Shown piece after piece: positions 5,710 to 12,204 of a stretch of DNA of 12,204 nucleotides. The position numbers and the translations under genes were made by a program. The notes under the pieces are model-generated. The model was not told the origin of the DNA and made no database searches. It saw only the letters and a program-made list of their open reading frames with translations. Within the stretch, counting starts at the first letter, position 1; each line of letters opens with the position of its first letter. The stretch comes from an uncultured Eubacteriales bacterium (GTDB taxonomy: Bacteria; Bacillota; Clostridia; Oscillospirales; Acutalibacteraceae): assembly GCA_948762645.1 (NCBI GenBank), contig CAQBRY010000049.1, positions 1 to 12,204 of the forward strand, in the 5' to 3' direction.

Positions 5710-8184
5710 CTACTCTTTATTTCTAATACTAAAATTTTCTCCGTCAAAATCACATACTATTTTTTTACTTATATCTATTTCTTTTCCTAAAATTTTCTCG
5801 GATAAATTATCTTCAATATAAGTTTGAATTGCACGTCTAAGAGGCCTTGCCCCATAAGACTCATCAAAACCTACATCAGAAATTTTTTCCATAACTTTAT
5901 CAGTAAATGATATAGATATATCCATAAGAGAAAGCCTCCTTGACAGCACCTCAAGCATACGAAAAGCTATATTCTTTACATCCTCTTTAGTTAGTTTCTT
6001 AAACACAATTATTTCATCTATTCTATTTATAAGCTCCGGCTTAAATGACTTTTTTAGTTCATTTATTACCATTTCTTTTGTCCTTAAATAATCGGACTCT
6101 AATTCACTTTCCTGAGTAAATCCCAATTTTACTCCTTTATCCGTTAAAACACGTGCTCCTATATTAGAAGTCATTATTATAATAGTATTTTTGAAATTAA
6201 CTTTTCTTCCTTGAGAATCTGTTAAATGACCGTCCTCGAATATTTGCAAAAGCATATTAAACAAATCAGGATGAGCTTTTTCTATTTCATCAAAGAGTAT
6301 GACTGAATATGGTTTACGTCTTACTTTTTCAGTTAATTGTCCGCCCTCATCATATCCAACGTACCCCGGAGGAGATCCTATTAACTTTGATGACGTATGT
6401 TTTTCCATATATTCAGACATATCAAATCTTATAAGAGAATCTTCGTCTCCAAATAAAGATTCTGCCAAAGCCTTACAAAGTTCAGTTTTTCCTACACCCG
6501 TAGGCCCCAAAAATATAAATGATCCAACAGGTCTGTTTGGGTCTTTTATGCCTACTCTCCCCCTGCGTATAGCCCGGGAAACTGCTGATACGGCACTATC
6601 TTGACCTATAACTCTTTGATGTAAAATAGATTCCATACTTAAAAGTTTACTGGATTCCTCATCTGTAATCTTTTCAACAGGTATTGATACCCAACTCGAC
6701 ACTACTCTTGCTATATCTTCATTAGTTATTTCTTTTTTATAATTATCAAACTTTAAAGAATATAAACTCTTTTCTTTTTCAATGAGTTTTTTTGTATTGT
6801 TTTCTTCATCCCTTAATTTAGCTGCCTTTTCAAAGTCTTGATTCAAAACTGCCTCTTGCTTACTTTTACTTAAATCTTTAAGCTCCTTTTTTAAATTTAT
6901 TATTTTTTCGGGCTCTACATAGTGCTTAAGCCTTGCATGAGCTGCGGCCTCATCTATTAAATCTATTGCTTTATCAGGTAAAAATCTGTCGTTTATATAT
7001 CTTGATGATAAATGTACGGCTGACTTTACAACCTCATCTGAAATATCTATTCCATGATGTTTCTCATACCTATCTTTTATACCATTTATCATTTTAATAG
7101 TTTCTTCTTCACTTGGCTCATCTACAAGAACAGGTTGAAACCTCCTTTCAAGCGCTGAATCTTTTTCTATATGTCTGCGATATTCACTAATAGTCGTAGC
7201 CCCTATCACTTGAAAATCACCTCTGGTAAGAGACGGTTTTAATATGTTTGCAGCATCAGTAGATCCCTCTGACGATCCTGATCCTACGATTGTATGAAGT
7301 TCATCTATAAATAGAATTATATTTCCGTCTTTTTTTATTTCTTCTATAACTGTCTTTATTCTGTCTTCAAAATCTCCACGATATTTAGTACCGGCAATCA
7401 TACTCGCCAAATCCAAAGATACTATACGTTTATATTTTAAATTTTCCGGTATATCTCCTGAAAATATCTTAAGCGCCAAGCCCTCAACGACAGCTGTTTT
7501 ACCAACTCCGGGTTCACCAATTAAACATGGATTATTTTTTGATCTTCTTGAAAGTATTTGTAAGACCCTTTCTATTTCCTTATCCCTACCCACTACCGGG
7601 TCAAGATTATTTTCAGATGCCATAGCCGAAAGGTCTCTGCAAAACTGATCTACTACTCCTGTTCCTTCCTTGCCGCTACATTTTCCTTTGTACTGACTTG
7701 AATAAGAAGAAGCAAAAAAGTCATTTGAGTTTTTACCGCTTGATTCATTGATTTTAAAACTACTAATTTTCTTTAATATTTCATTTTTAGATGCTCCTAG
7801 CATTTCTAAAAGTTTAAAAGCGTATCCTTCACTTTCGTCTAAAATAGCAGTTAAAATATTTTCCGTGCTTATAAGTTTGCTGCCAGACTGAACCGATTTA
7901 TTCATAGCACAGTTTAATATTTTTTTGGTCTTTGGAGTAAAATCATCCGTAGTTACAACGCTTTTGCTCCCCACTCCTATTTGTTCTTTTACAATCTTTT
8001 CAGCCATATCAAATTCTACGCCAAGCTCATGCAAAACAGTAGCAGCTATACTACTAGTCTCTTTAATAAGACCAAGTAAAATATGTTCGCTCCCAACGTA
8101 CGTATGTCCAAGCTGCGATGCAATCTCTATGGCTAAATTTATAGCATTATTTGCTTTATAAGTAAAATTATCAAAATTATACAT
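5710..8184 (-). CDS. clpC: ATP-dependent Clp protease ATPase subunit ClpC
   Basis: AAA+ unfoldase of the HSP100 class that feeds substrates to ClpP. The start is ATG at 8184 (824 residues), with GAGGGG 6 nt upstream. A TTG at 8202 is in frame but has no better ribosome site and would put GAGGGG inside the coding region. Domains in order: Clp N-domain repeats (1-145, with YVGSEHILLGL), first AAA+ module with Walker A GEPGVGKT (223-230) and Walker B ILFIDE (290-295), a UVR motif (about 441-475) that marks ClpC within the middle domain, and the second AAA+ module with GPTGVGKT (560-567) and VILFDE (628-633). The ClpP-docking loop LGF is at 687-689, so it should work with ClpP. The usual neighbours ctsR, mcsA and mcsB are absent. 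The leader carries an inverted repeat reaching into the ribosome site. Confidence 0.95.
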   Translation of the reverse strand: MYNFDNFTYKANNAINLAIEIASQLGHTYVGSEHILLGLIKETSSIAATVLHELGVEFDMAEKIVKEQIGVGSKSVVTTDDFTPKTKKILNCAMNKSVQSGSKLISTENILTAILDESEGYAFKLLEMLGASKNEILKKISSFKINESSGKNSNDFFASSYSSQYKGKCSGKEGTGVVDQFCRDLSAMASENNLDPVVGRDKEIERVLQILSRRSKNNPCLIGEPGVGKTAVVEGLALKIFSGDIPENLKYKRIVSLDLASMIAGTKYRGDFEDRIKTVIEEIKKDGNIILFIDELHTIVGSGSSEGSTDAANILKPSLTRGDFQVIGATTISEYRRHIEKDSALERRFQPVLVDEPSEEETIKMINGIKDRYEKHHGIDISDEVVKSAVHLSSRYINDRFLPDKAIDLIDEAAAHARLKHYVEPEKIINLKKELKDLSKSKQEAVLNQDFEKAAKLRDEENNTKKLIEKEKSLYSLKFDNYKKEITNEDIARVVSSWVSIPVEKITDEESSKLLSMESILHQRVIGQDSAVSAVSRAIRRGRVGIKDPNRPVGSFIFLGPTGVGKTELCKALAESLFGDEDSLIRFDMSEYMEKHTSSKLIGSPPGYVGYDEGGQLTEKVRRKPYSVILFDEIEKAHPDLFNMLLQIFEDGHLTDSQGRKVNFKNTIIIMTSNIGARVLTDKGVKLGFTQESELESDYLRTKEMVINELKKSFKPELINRIDEIIVFKKLTKEDVKNIAFRMLEVLSRRLSLMDISISFTDKVMEKISDVGFDESYGARPLRRAIQTYIEDNLSEKILGKEIDISKKIVCDFDGENFSIRNKE

Positions 8185-8190
8185 AAAATA

Positions 8191-8240
8191 CCCCTCTAAC
8201 AAAGATTGTAAAACCCAGAAAAACAGTATTATTGTTAGAG
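8191..8240 (-). promoter_or_regulatory. Inverted repeat in the clpC leader overlapping its ribosome site
   Basis: CTCTAACAA (8240-8232) and TTGTTAGAG (8202-8194) on the minus strand form a perfect 9-bp stem around a 29-nt loop. The downstream arm shares GAG with the ribosome site GAGGGG (8196-8191), so pairing would partly block clpC translation. Whether the first arm is transcribed depends on the start site: a TATACT at 8244-8239 would exclude it if it were the -10 box, but that box has no good -35. Confidence 0.45.
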
Positions 8241-8347
8241 TATATGATGCATATTATTCAAATATTTTAAGTATAAATATTAAATGTAAAATACTTATTG
8301 TTATTTATGGTAAAAATGCAAGAAAAAATATTATTTTACAACAAAAC

Positions 8348-8382
8348 TTGACTATAAAATACATAATGTATTAGTATATAAT
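8348..8382 (+). promoter_or_regulatory. Probable promoter of the small membrane-protein pair, with a palindrome
   Basis: TTGACT (8348-8353) lies upstream of two possible -10 boxes: TAGTAT (8372-8377, spacer 18) and TATAAT (8377-8382, spacer 23, too long to use the same -35). The palindrome ATACAT-A-ATGTAT (8359-8371) sits between the boxes, where a repressor could act. Start-site choice is uncertain. Confidence 0.45.
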
Positions 8383-8412
8383 GTGAAAAATATAAAAGGA
8401 GATGAAATTAAT

Positions 8413-8757
8413 ATGCAAAAAAGAAATATAGCTCTTTGTATAATTTTAAGTATCATAACCTGTGGTATATACAGTATGGTGTGGCTCGTAAATCTTGCCG
8501 ATGACGTTAATTATTTAAGCAAAAAAGAAAACACATCCGGAATAATGGTTCTTCTCCTTAGCTTAATTACCTGCGGAATATATGGAATGTATTGGTCATA
8601 TGTTACTGGAAATATTCTTGATGAAATAAAAAAAGAAAAAGGTATATATTCGAATAATTCAGGAATTTTATATCTTATACTCTATATTTTAACCGGAGGA
8701 ATAGTAACTTACGCTATTATCCAAAATGATTTAAATAATCAAATTGAGATGATGTAA
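8413..8757 (+). CDS. DUF4234-like small membrane protein
   Basis: A 114-residue membrane protein of unknown function that resembles the DUF4234 family. The start is ATG at 8413. AAAAGGAGATGA, nearly complementary to the 16S rRNA end, lies 7 nt upstream; an in-frame GTG at 8383 would place this site inside the gene. Three hydrophobic segments (about 7-27, 44-62, 85-104) each carry a related pattern: LSIITCGIYSMVW...DDVN, LSLITCGIYGMYW...ILDE and LYILTGGIVTYAI...DLNN. The protein thus appears to be built from three copies of one unit of about 25 residues, with Thr-Cys/Gly-Gly-Ile in each turn. It is followed one base after its stop by the DUF2752-like gene, suggesting a shared role in the membrane. 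The family assignment is from memory of its pattern, not a search. Confidence 0.85.
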   Translation: MQKRNIALCIILSIITCGIYSMVWLVNLADDVNYLSKKENTSGIMVLLLSLITCGIYGMYWSYVTGNILDEIKKEKGIYSNNSGILYLILYILTGGIVTYAIIQNDLNNQIEMM

Positions 8758-8758
8758 T

Positions 8759-9139
8759 TTGATAAAGTCAAGAATTTTATATTTAATAAAACTCTATTTT
8801 CCTATACTTATAATAGGCACAATCTACTATATTATATGTTTGGTTACACCATTTAGAATACCTTGTATTTTTAGGTCTATAACAGGATATAAATGTCCCG
8901 GATGCGGAATTACAGACTTATTTCTCTTTACCTTAAAAGGGGACTTTATATCCGCATTTGAATGTAATCCTATGGTCTTTATAATTATTCCGATAATTGG
9001 TATAATCTTTATTAGACAAAATACCCTATATATTAAATATGGTTATTTTAAAATGAGTAATATAGAAAATTTAATATTATATTTATTAGTCATCTTATTA
9101 TTATTGTTCTGCATAATAAGAAATATATATTCCTTTTAA
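8759..9139 (+). CDS. DUF2752-like membrane protein
   Basis: A 126-residue membrane protein of unknown function. It carries the DUF2752 signature: CPGCGIT at 46-52, then GD at 61-62 and NP at 70-71. In most members the motif reads CPxCGxTRA; here Asp-Leu follows the Thr, so the usual Arg is missing. Hydrophobic segments lie at about 10-30, 72-86 and 103-121, with a Cys pair in the first loop. The start is TTG at 8759: an in-frame stop lies at 8750, no ATG occurs before residue 72, and GAGATGATG (8746-8754) at the end of the upstream gene serves as ribosome site. The stop of the upstream gene is one base away, so translation is coupled. No terminator follows. The paired Cys could bind metal or form a disulfide, but this is speculation. 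Confidence 0.82.
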   Translation: MIKSRILYLIKLYFPILIIGTIYYIICLVTPFRIPCIFRSITGYKCPGCGITDLFLFTLKGDFISAFECNPMVFIIIPIIGIIFIRQNTLYIKYGYFKMSNIENLILYLLVILLLLFCIIRNIYSF

Positions 9140-9169
9140 AATAAATCATATAAAATAATATTATTGTTG

Positions 9170-9199
9170 TTGAAAAAAGCAACTACGATAGACTATAAT
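9170..9199 (+). promoter_or_regulatory. Promoter of corA
   Basis: TTGAAA (9170-9175) and a perfect TATAAT (9194-9199) have an 18-nt spacer. The predicted start near 9206 leaves a leader of about 33 nt, too short for a magnesium riboswitch of the M-box type. Confidence 0.7.
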
Positions 9200-9238
9200 A
9201 ATAATATAGCTAAAAACCAAAGGAGAGGAGTAAAATAG

Positions 9239-10165
9239 ATGATATCATATTACAAAACCACAAACAGCAGAATAATAGGTATTGATCAGTATGAAGACGG
9301 GTGCTGGATTAACTGTGTTGCACCTGATGAAGAAGAAATAGAATATCTAATTTCTAACTTCCATATTGAACCAGATTTCCTAAAATCCTCCCTCGACGAA
9401 GAAGAATCTTCACATATTGATTATGAAGACGGTATAACTTTAATAATACTAGATAGTCCGGTTGTTGAAAGGCACGGTCAGCATCTCACATATTATACTA
9501 TTCCGCTTAGTATAATGATTACAGAAAAATGTGTTATAACTGTTTCCTTAAAGGAAAACTCCATACTCGAAGAATTTTCCGAAGGTTTAATGAGAAACGT
9601 TAAAACAGAATTTAAAACCCACTTTGTTTTACATATAATGCTCAGAATGGCTACGAAATACCTCCAATACCTAAAACAAATAGATAAAATAACACATCAC
9701 GTTGAAAAAGAACTAAGAAAATCCATGAAAAATAAAGAACTAATACAACTTTTAGAAATTGAAAAATCCCTTGTATATTTCTCTTCGTCTTTAAAAGCAA
9801 ATAATATAACACTTGAAAAAATAACTAAAAGAAATCATATGAAACTTTATGAAGATGATCAGGATCTTTTAGAAGACGTATTAATTGAAATAAAACAGGC
9901 AGTAGAAATGTCCGATATATATTTAAATATTTTGTCCGGAACAATGGATGCCTATGCTTCTATAATTTCAAATAACTTAAATATAGTTATGAAAATACTT
10001 GCCTCAATTACTTTGATCATTTCTATCCCTACGGTTATATCCGGAATATATGGGATGAACACTCCAGGACTTCCTATGATGGAATTTTGGTGGTTTCCAA
10101 TTATAACTTCAGTAATTTTAATGGCTGTATCGTGGGTAATACTTAAGAAAAAAGATATGATGTAA
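9239..10165 (+). CDS. corA: CorA-family magnesium/divalent-cation channel
   Basis: Pentameric inner-membrane channel importing Mg2+ (or Co2+/Ni2+ in some relatives). The 308 residues fit the short CorA subgroup common in Bacillota. A cytoplasmic N-terminal domain (1-135) leads into long charged helices (about 140-245) that form the stalk. Two C-terminal membrane helices follow (about 250-270 and 285-303), with the selectivity signature YGMN at 271-274 between them, continuing as TPGLP. The C-terminus is basic (KKKD), as expected on the cytoplasmic side. The ATG at 9239 follows AGGAGAGGAG, a doubled ribosome site ending 8 nt upstream. It has its own promoter and ends at a strong bidirectional hairpin. 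Family identity is secure; ion preference cannot be told from the sequence. Confidence 0.95.
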   Translation: MISYYKTTNSRIIGIDQYEDGCWINCVAPDEEEIEYLISNFHIEPDFLKSSLDEEESSHIDYEDGITLIILDSPVVERHGQHLTYYTIPLSIMITEKCVITVSLKENSILEEFSEGLMRNVKTEFKTHFVLHIMLRMATKYLQYLKQIDKITHHVEKELRKSMKNKELIQLLEIEKSLVYFSSSLKANNITLEKITKRNHMKLYEDDQDLLEDVLIEIKQAVEMSDIYLNILSGTMDAYASIISNNLNIVMKILASITLIISIPTVISGIYGMNTPGLPMMEFWWFPIITSVILMAVSWVILKKKDMM

Positions 10166-10208
10166 TTTTCACTATTATTAAATTTTAAACTTAAAAATAT
10201 CTGCAGTA

Positions 10209-10250
10209 AAAAATTTCTGGCTCAAGTACTTAACCAGAAATTTTTATAAT
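10209..10250. terminator. Bidirectional terminator between corA and the convergent peptide-precursor gene
   Basis: A 12-bp perfect stem AAAAATTTCTGG (10209-10220) with CCAGAAATTTTT (10234-10245) has a 13-nt loop. T-runs lie on the 3' side of both strands, and it sits between two convergent stops (10165 and 10260). Confidence 0.85.
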
Positions 10251-10259
10251 TACATATTA

Positions 10260-10706
10260 TTAATCATTAAAACCTAATTTATCGCAAAGGAAGTTGCCAA
10301 ACCTATTTCCGAGAAGGGTTCCGCCAGCAGCACCGGCATAACAACCCATCGTTGCCCCACCATTAGTATTTGTTATTTTAGAACCAGCTATGGTACCCGA
10401 ACACCCACCTAAAACTGTGCCTCCTACAGTACAAGTAGTTTTTACAGCTACACCAGCAACTTTTTTTAAAAGACCTGATCCTGCTCCCCCAACTACTTCA
10501 TCTAAATCGTCATCATTTTCAATCTTTACTTCTCCTGACAAAGCTTTTTCCACAGATTTTAATATTTTTTCTAAATTTTCGTCTGTTATACCGGGATTTT
10601 CTTCTTTCAAAATTGCTTTTGCTTCCGATATGAAATCTTTATCTTTCATTAAAGTATCGGTTAGTTTCTTTTCATCTAAAAGTTTTAAAACTGTATCTTT
10701 ATCCAT
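10260..10706 (-). CDS. Putative double-glycine secreted peptide precursor (bacteriocin/RiPP-like)
   Basis: 148 residues with two contrasting halves. Residues 1-74 are charged, helical-looking and end in DDDLDEVVGG, the kind of leader that C39-peptidase ABC exporters cut after Gly-Gly; the helical N-part recalls Nif11-type leaders. Residues 75-148 form the presumed core: 18 glycines in 74 residues, many GxxxG spacings, and four cysteines at 92, 102, 122 and 141. Two similar stretches, GGTVLGGCSGTIAGS and GGATMGCYAGAAGG, suggest an internal duplication. By inference it is exported and cleaved, with the glycine zipper inserting in membranes or the Cys forming disulfides or modified bridges. No transporter, protease, modifying enzyme or immunity gene is in the window. 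The ATG at 10706 has an AAAGGGATG site. Antimicrobial activity is not shown; the exact family is unknown to me. Confidence 0.75.
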   Translation of the reverse strand: MDKDTVLKLLDEKKLTDTLMKDKDFISEAKAILKEENPGITDENLEKILKSVEKALSGEVKIENDDDLDEVVGGAGSGLLKKVAGVAVKTTCTVGGTVLGGCSGTIAGSKITNTNGGATMGCYAGAAGGTLLGNRFGNFLCDKLGFND

Positions 10707-10758
10707 AATAACATCCCTTTCTAATTATATAAAATATGTTTTTTACTTACCGTTTATT

Positions 10759-10786
10759 ATTTTAACTCAAAAAACACAAAAGGCAA
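10759..10786 (-). promoter_or_regulatory. Possible promoter of the peptide-precursor gene
   Basis: TTGCCT (10786-10781) and TAAAAT (10764-10759) on the minus strand have a 16-nt spacer and would give a leader of about 45 nt. A TATAAT at 10729-10724 is closer to the gene but has no -35 and would leave too short a leader for the ribosome site. The rest of 10787-10895 is extremely AT-rich with no gene visible. Confidence 0.35.
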
Positions 10787-10897
10787 TTATTTTTTTGTTA
10801 TTTTTTCAACACGATCAAGTTTTACAAAAATATTTTATTAAATTTTTCTTAATAAAAAATAATTTTATAAAACATATTTATTTTTTACTTTAATTGT

Positions 10898-10905
10898 GAT
10901 AAAAT
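10898..10905 (+). promoter_or_regulatory. Extended -10 promoter of the SRP RNA
   Basis: TGATAAAAT (10898-10905 region) matches an extended -10 (TGn-TAAAAT). The predicted start near 10912 lies a few bases before the first paired base of the SRP RNA. No good -35 is present 16-18 nt upstream. Confidence 0.4.
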
Positions 10906-10918
10906 AATAATGTTCATT

Positions 10919-11062
10919 ATTCATGTAATTTAACATGTAGTTGGATGGGTACTGTACGATGAAAAGTTGTGAACCATGTCAGGCGGGGAACCGAGCAGCA
11001 TTAAGCATTCTATTTCATGCGATACAATTAATCTTTTCAACTGCATGTTAAGTTACATGGAT
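10919..11062 (+). ncRNA. ffs: Signal recognition particle RNA, small bacterial type
   Basis: RNA scaffold that binds Ffh to form the signal recognition particle for co-translational targeting of membrane proteins. The apical domain is diagnostic: GAACCATGTCAGG (10971-10983), a CGG-GGAA-CCG hairpin with the conserved GGAA tetraloop (10984-10993), then AGCAGCATTAAG (10994-11005). The ends pair into a long helix: CATGTAATTTAACATG (10922-10937) against CATGTTAAGTTACATG (11044-11059), with only G-T exceptions, and it extends through AGTTG/CAACT. At about 140 nt it is longer than many small-type SRP RNAs. No separate 5' Alu domain as in Bacillus is evident. It lies directly before dnaX, as its counterpart scr does in Bacillus. 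Exact ends are uncertain by several bases. Confidence 0.88.
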
Positions 11063-11090
11063 GTTACTTGCAAAATCAGGAGTGTTTTGG

Positions 11091-12204
11091 ATGTATCGTG
11101 TGTTATACCGAAAATGGCGTCCTAAGGTTTTTAATGACGTAACAGGGCAAGATCATGTTGTCACTACTTTAAAAAATGAAATTAAGTTAAAACATATATC
11201 CCACGCTTATTTATTTACAGGTTCAAGAGGTACAGGCAAAACTTCTTGTGCTAAAATTTTTTCTAAAGCTATAAATTGTCCACACTCCAAAGATGGAAAT
11301 CCTTGTTTAGAATGTAATATCTGCAAGGGCATAGACTCAGGAAATATTCTAGACATCACAGAAATAGATGCTGCAAGTAACAATGGCGTTGAAAATATAA
11401 GATCTATTAGAGAAGAAGCTTTTTTTATGCCATCTGCGTGTAAATACAGGATTTATATAGTAGATGAAGTACATATGTTATCGACCGGCGCCTTCAACGC
11501 TTTACTTAAAATATTGGAAGAACCTCCCTCCCATGTCATATTTATTTTGGCTACAACAGACGTGCATAAAGTTCCTCTTACGATCATCTCAAGGTGCCAA
11601 AGATTCAACTTCTATAGAATCCTTCCTAAGTATATTTATGAAAAACTAAATTACATATGTAAAGAAGAAAATATAAATATAGAATCTGAAGCTTTAAACC
11701 TCATCTCCAATATTTCAGACGGGTCGCTAAGAGACGCTTTATCTATACTTGACCAATTTTGTAATCATGGCGAAGAAAAAGTCACTTTGGAAATAGTAAA
11801 AAGTACTCTGGGATTTATAAATAACGAATATATATCAAAATTATTAGAGTATATACAAGAAAATAATCAATCTGAATTATTATTATTAATCGAAGATTTA
11901 CACATAAAATGTATAAACTTTTCTAAGGTTTGCGAAGACATCATCGATTACTTTAGAAATTTATTATGGCTTAAAACAGTCAAAGATCCTGCAAAAATAA
12001 CTTTACAACGTAATTTGCCAATAAAATTTAATAATAATAATGTAAATGAAATAATCGATTGTATAGAAATACTAAAAAACTCACATCAAAATATGGCTAA
12101 TGGTAGTCAGATAAAATATGAATTTGAAATTTGTATGTTGAAAATTTGTAATTCTCTATATAAAGATTCAAAAATTATATCGACTAAAAAAAATAAAAAA
12201 GAAC
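11091..12204 (+). CDS. dnaX: DNA polymerase III subunit gamma/tau, 5' part, cut by window end
   Basis: ATPase of the clamp loader that places the beta sliding clamp on DNA; in many bacteria tau also links polymerase and helicase. 371 codons are visible and open to the end of the window. The start ATG at 11091 has CAGGAG 8 nt upstream and gives the typical MYRVLYRKWRPKVF opening. Walker A GSRGTGKT lies at 44-51, the zinc-binding cysteines at 63, 72, 75 and 78, Walker B IYIVDE at 121-126, then LATTDVHKVP, the arginine-finger SRCQRF, and the sensor-2 segment GSLRDALSILDQ. Domain III and the beginning of a Lys/Asn-rich linker follow. No terminator separates it from the SRP RNA, so it may share that promoter. 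The missing part would hold the tau C-terminal region. Confidence 0.96.
   Translation, partial: MYRVLYRKWRPKVFNDVTGQDHVVTTLKNEIKLKHISHAYLFTGSRGTGKTSCAKIFSKAINCPHSKDGNPCLECNICKGIDSGNILDITEIDAASNNGVENIRSIREEAFFMPSACKYRIYIVDEVHMLSTGAFNALLKILEEPPSHVIFILATTDVHKVPLTIISRCQRFNFYRILPKYIYEKLNYICKEENINIESEALNLISNISDGSLRDALSILDQFCNHGEEKVTLEIVKSTLGFINNEYISKLLEYIQENNQSELLLLIEDLHIKCINFSKVCEDIIDYFRNLLWLKTVKDPAKITLQRNLPIKFNNNNVNEIIDCIEILKNSHQNMANGSQIKYEFEICMLKICNSLYKDSKIISTKKNKKE

Noticed and set aside
8185..8202. Six-codon upstream extension of clpC starting at TTG 8202
   Set aside because: The extension would contain the GAGGGG ribosome site of the ATG at 8184, and the ATG gives the usual N-domain start.
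9200..9238. Magnesium riboswitch before corA
   Set aside because: The leader is only about 33 nt from the predicted start and holds no extended fold.
10390..10893. Open plus-strand frame of 167 codons across the peptide-precursor gene
   Set aside because: It is antisense to the precursor, Pro/Ser/Phe-rich at random, and has no ribosome site. The minus-strand frame has a structured leader and Gly-Gly site instead.

Overview
The window is AT-rich DNA with strong Shine-Dalgarno sites (AAGGAGG-like), TTG/GTG starts and short intergenic gaps. Its gene set (hpt, tilS, replicative helicase, two-domain rubrerythrin, FolD, UVR-motif ClpC, SRP RNA directly before dnaX) points to a low-GC Bacillota. 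An anaerobic member of the Clostridia is most likely. Species cannot be named from the sequence alone. No IS element, integrase, CRISPR array or rRNA is visible, and no gene-free stretch exceeds 300 bases.

Left part (1-3239, minus strand): a tightly overlapping dnaB-tilS-hpt cluster covers the replicative helicase, lysidine tRNA synthetase and hypoxanthine phosphoribosyltransferase (hpt cut a few codons before its end). Upstream of it, on the same strand, is a two-tRNA unit: tRNA-Met(CAT) then tRNA-Glu(TTC). It has a near-consensus promoter (TTGACA-17-TATGAT) and a hairpin/T-rich terminator just before dnaB. Next comes a small one-helix protein with a (Ser-Thr)n tail encoded by a 6-bp tandem repeat, with its own near-consensus promoter.

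Middle part (3999-8184, minus strand): a rubrerythrin-folD pair (oxidative-stress diiron protein plus one-carbon folate enzyme) with its own promoter, preceded by a stand-alone clpC. The clpC leader holds a 9-bp inverted repeat whose downstream arm runs into the ribosome binding site. No CtsR or CIRCE operator is seen there.

Right part (8413-12204): plus-strand genes for two small membrane proteins (DUF4234-like and DUF2752-like, translationally coupled) and a CorA-type divalent-metal channel ending at a bidirectional terminator. A convergent minus-strand gene encodes a putative secreted peptide precursor: an acidic leader ending in Gly-Gly, then a 74-residue Gly-rich, four-Cys core. Last come the SRP RNA gene and the 5' part of dnaX (clamp-loader tau/gamma), open at the window end.

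Most of the content is conserved housekeeping. The less ordinary items are the double-glycine precursor without any visible export or maturation genes, the Ser-Thr repeat protein, the possible RNA switch in the clpC leader, and the paired ATGTATACAT palindromes upstream of the tRNA promoter.
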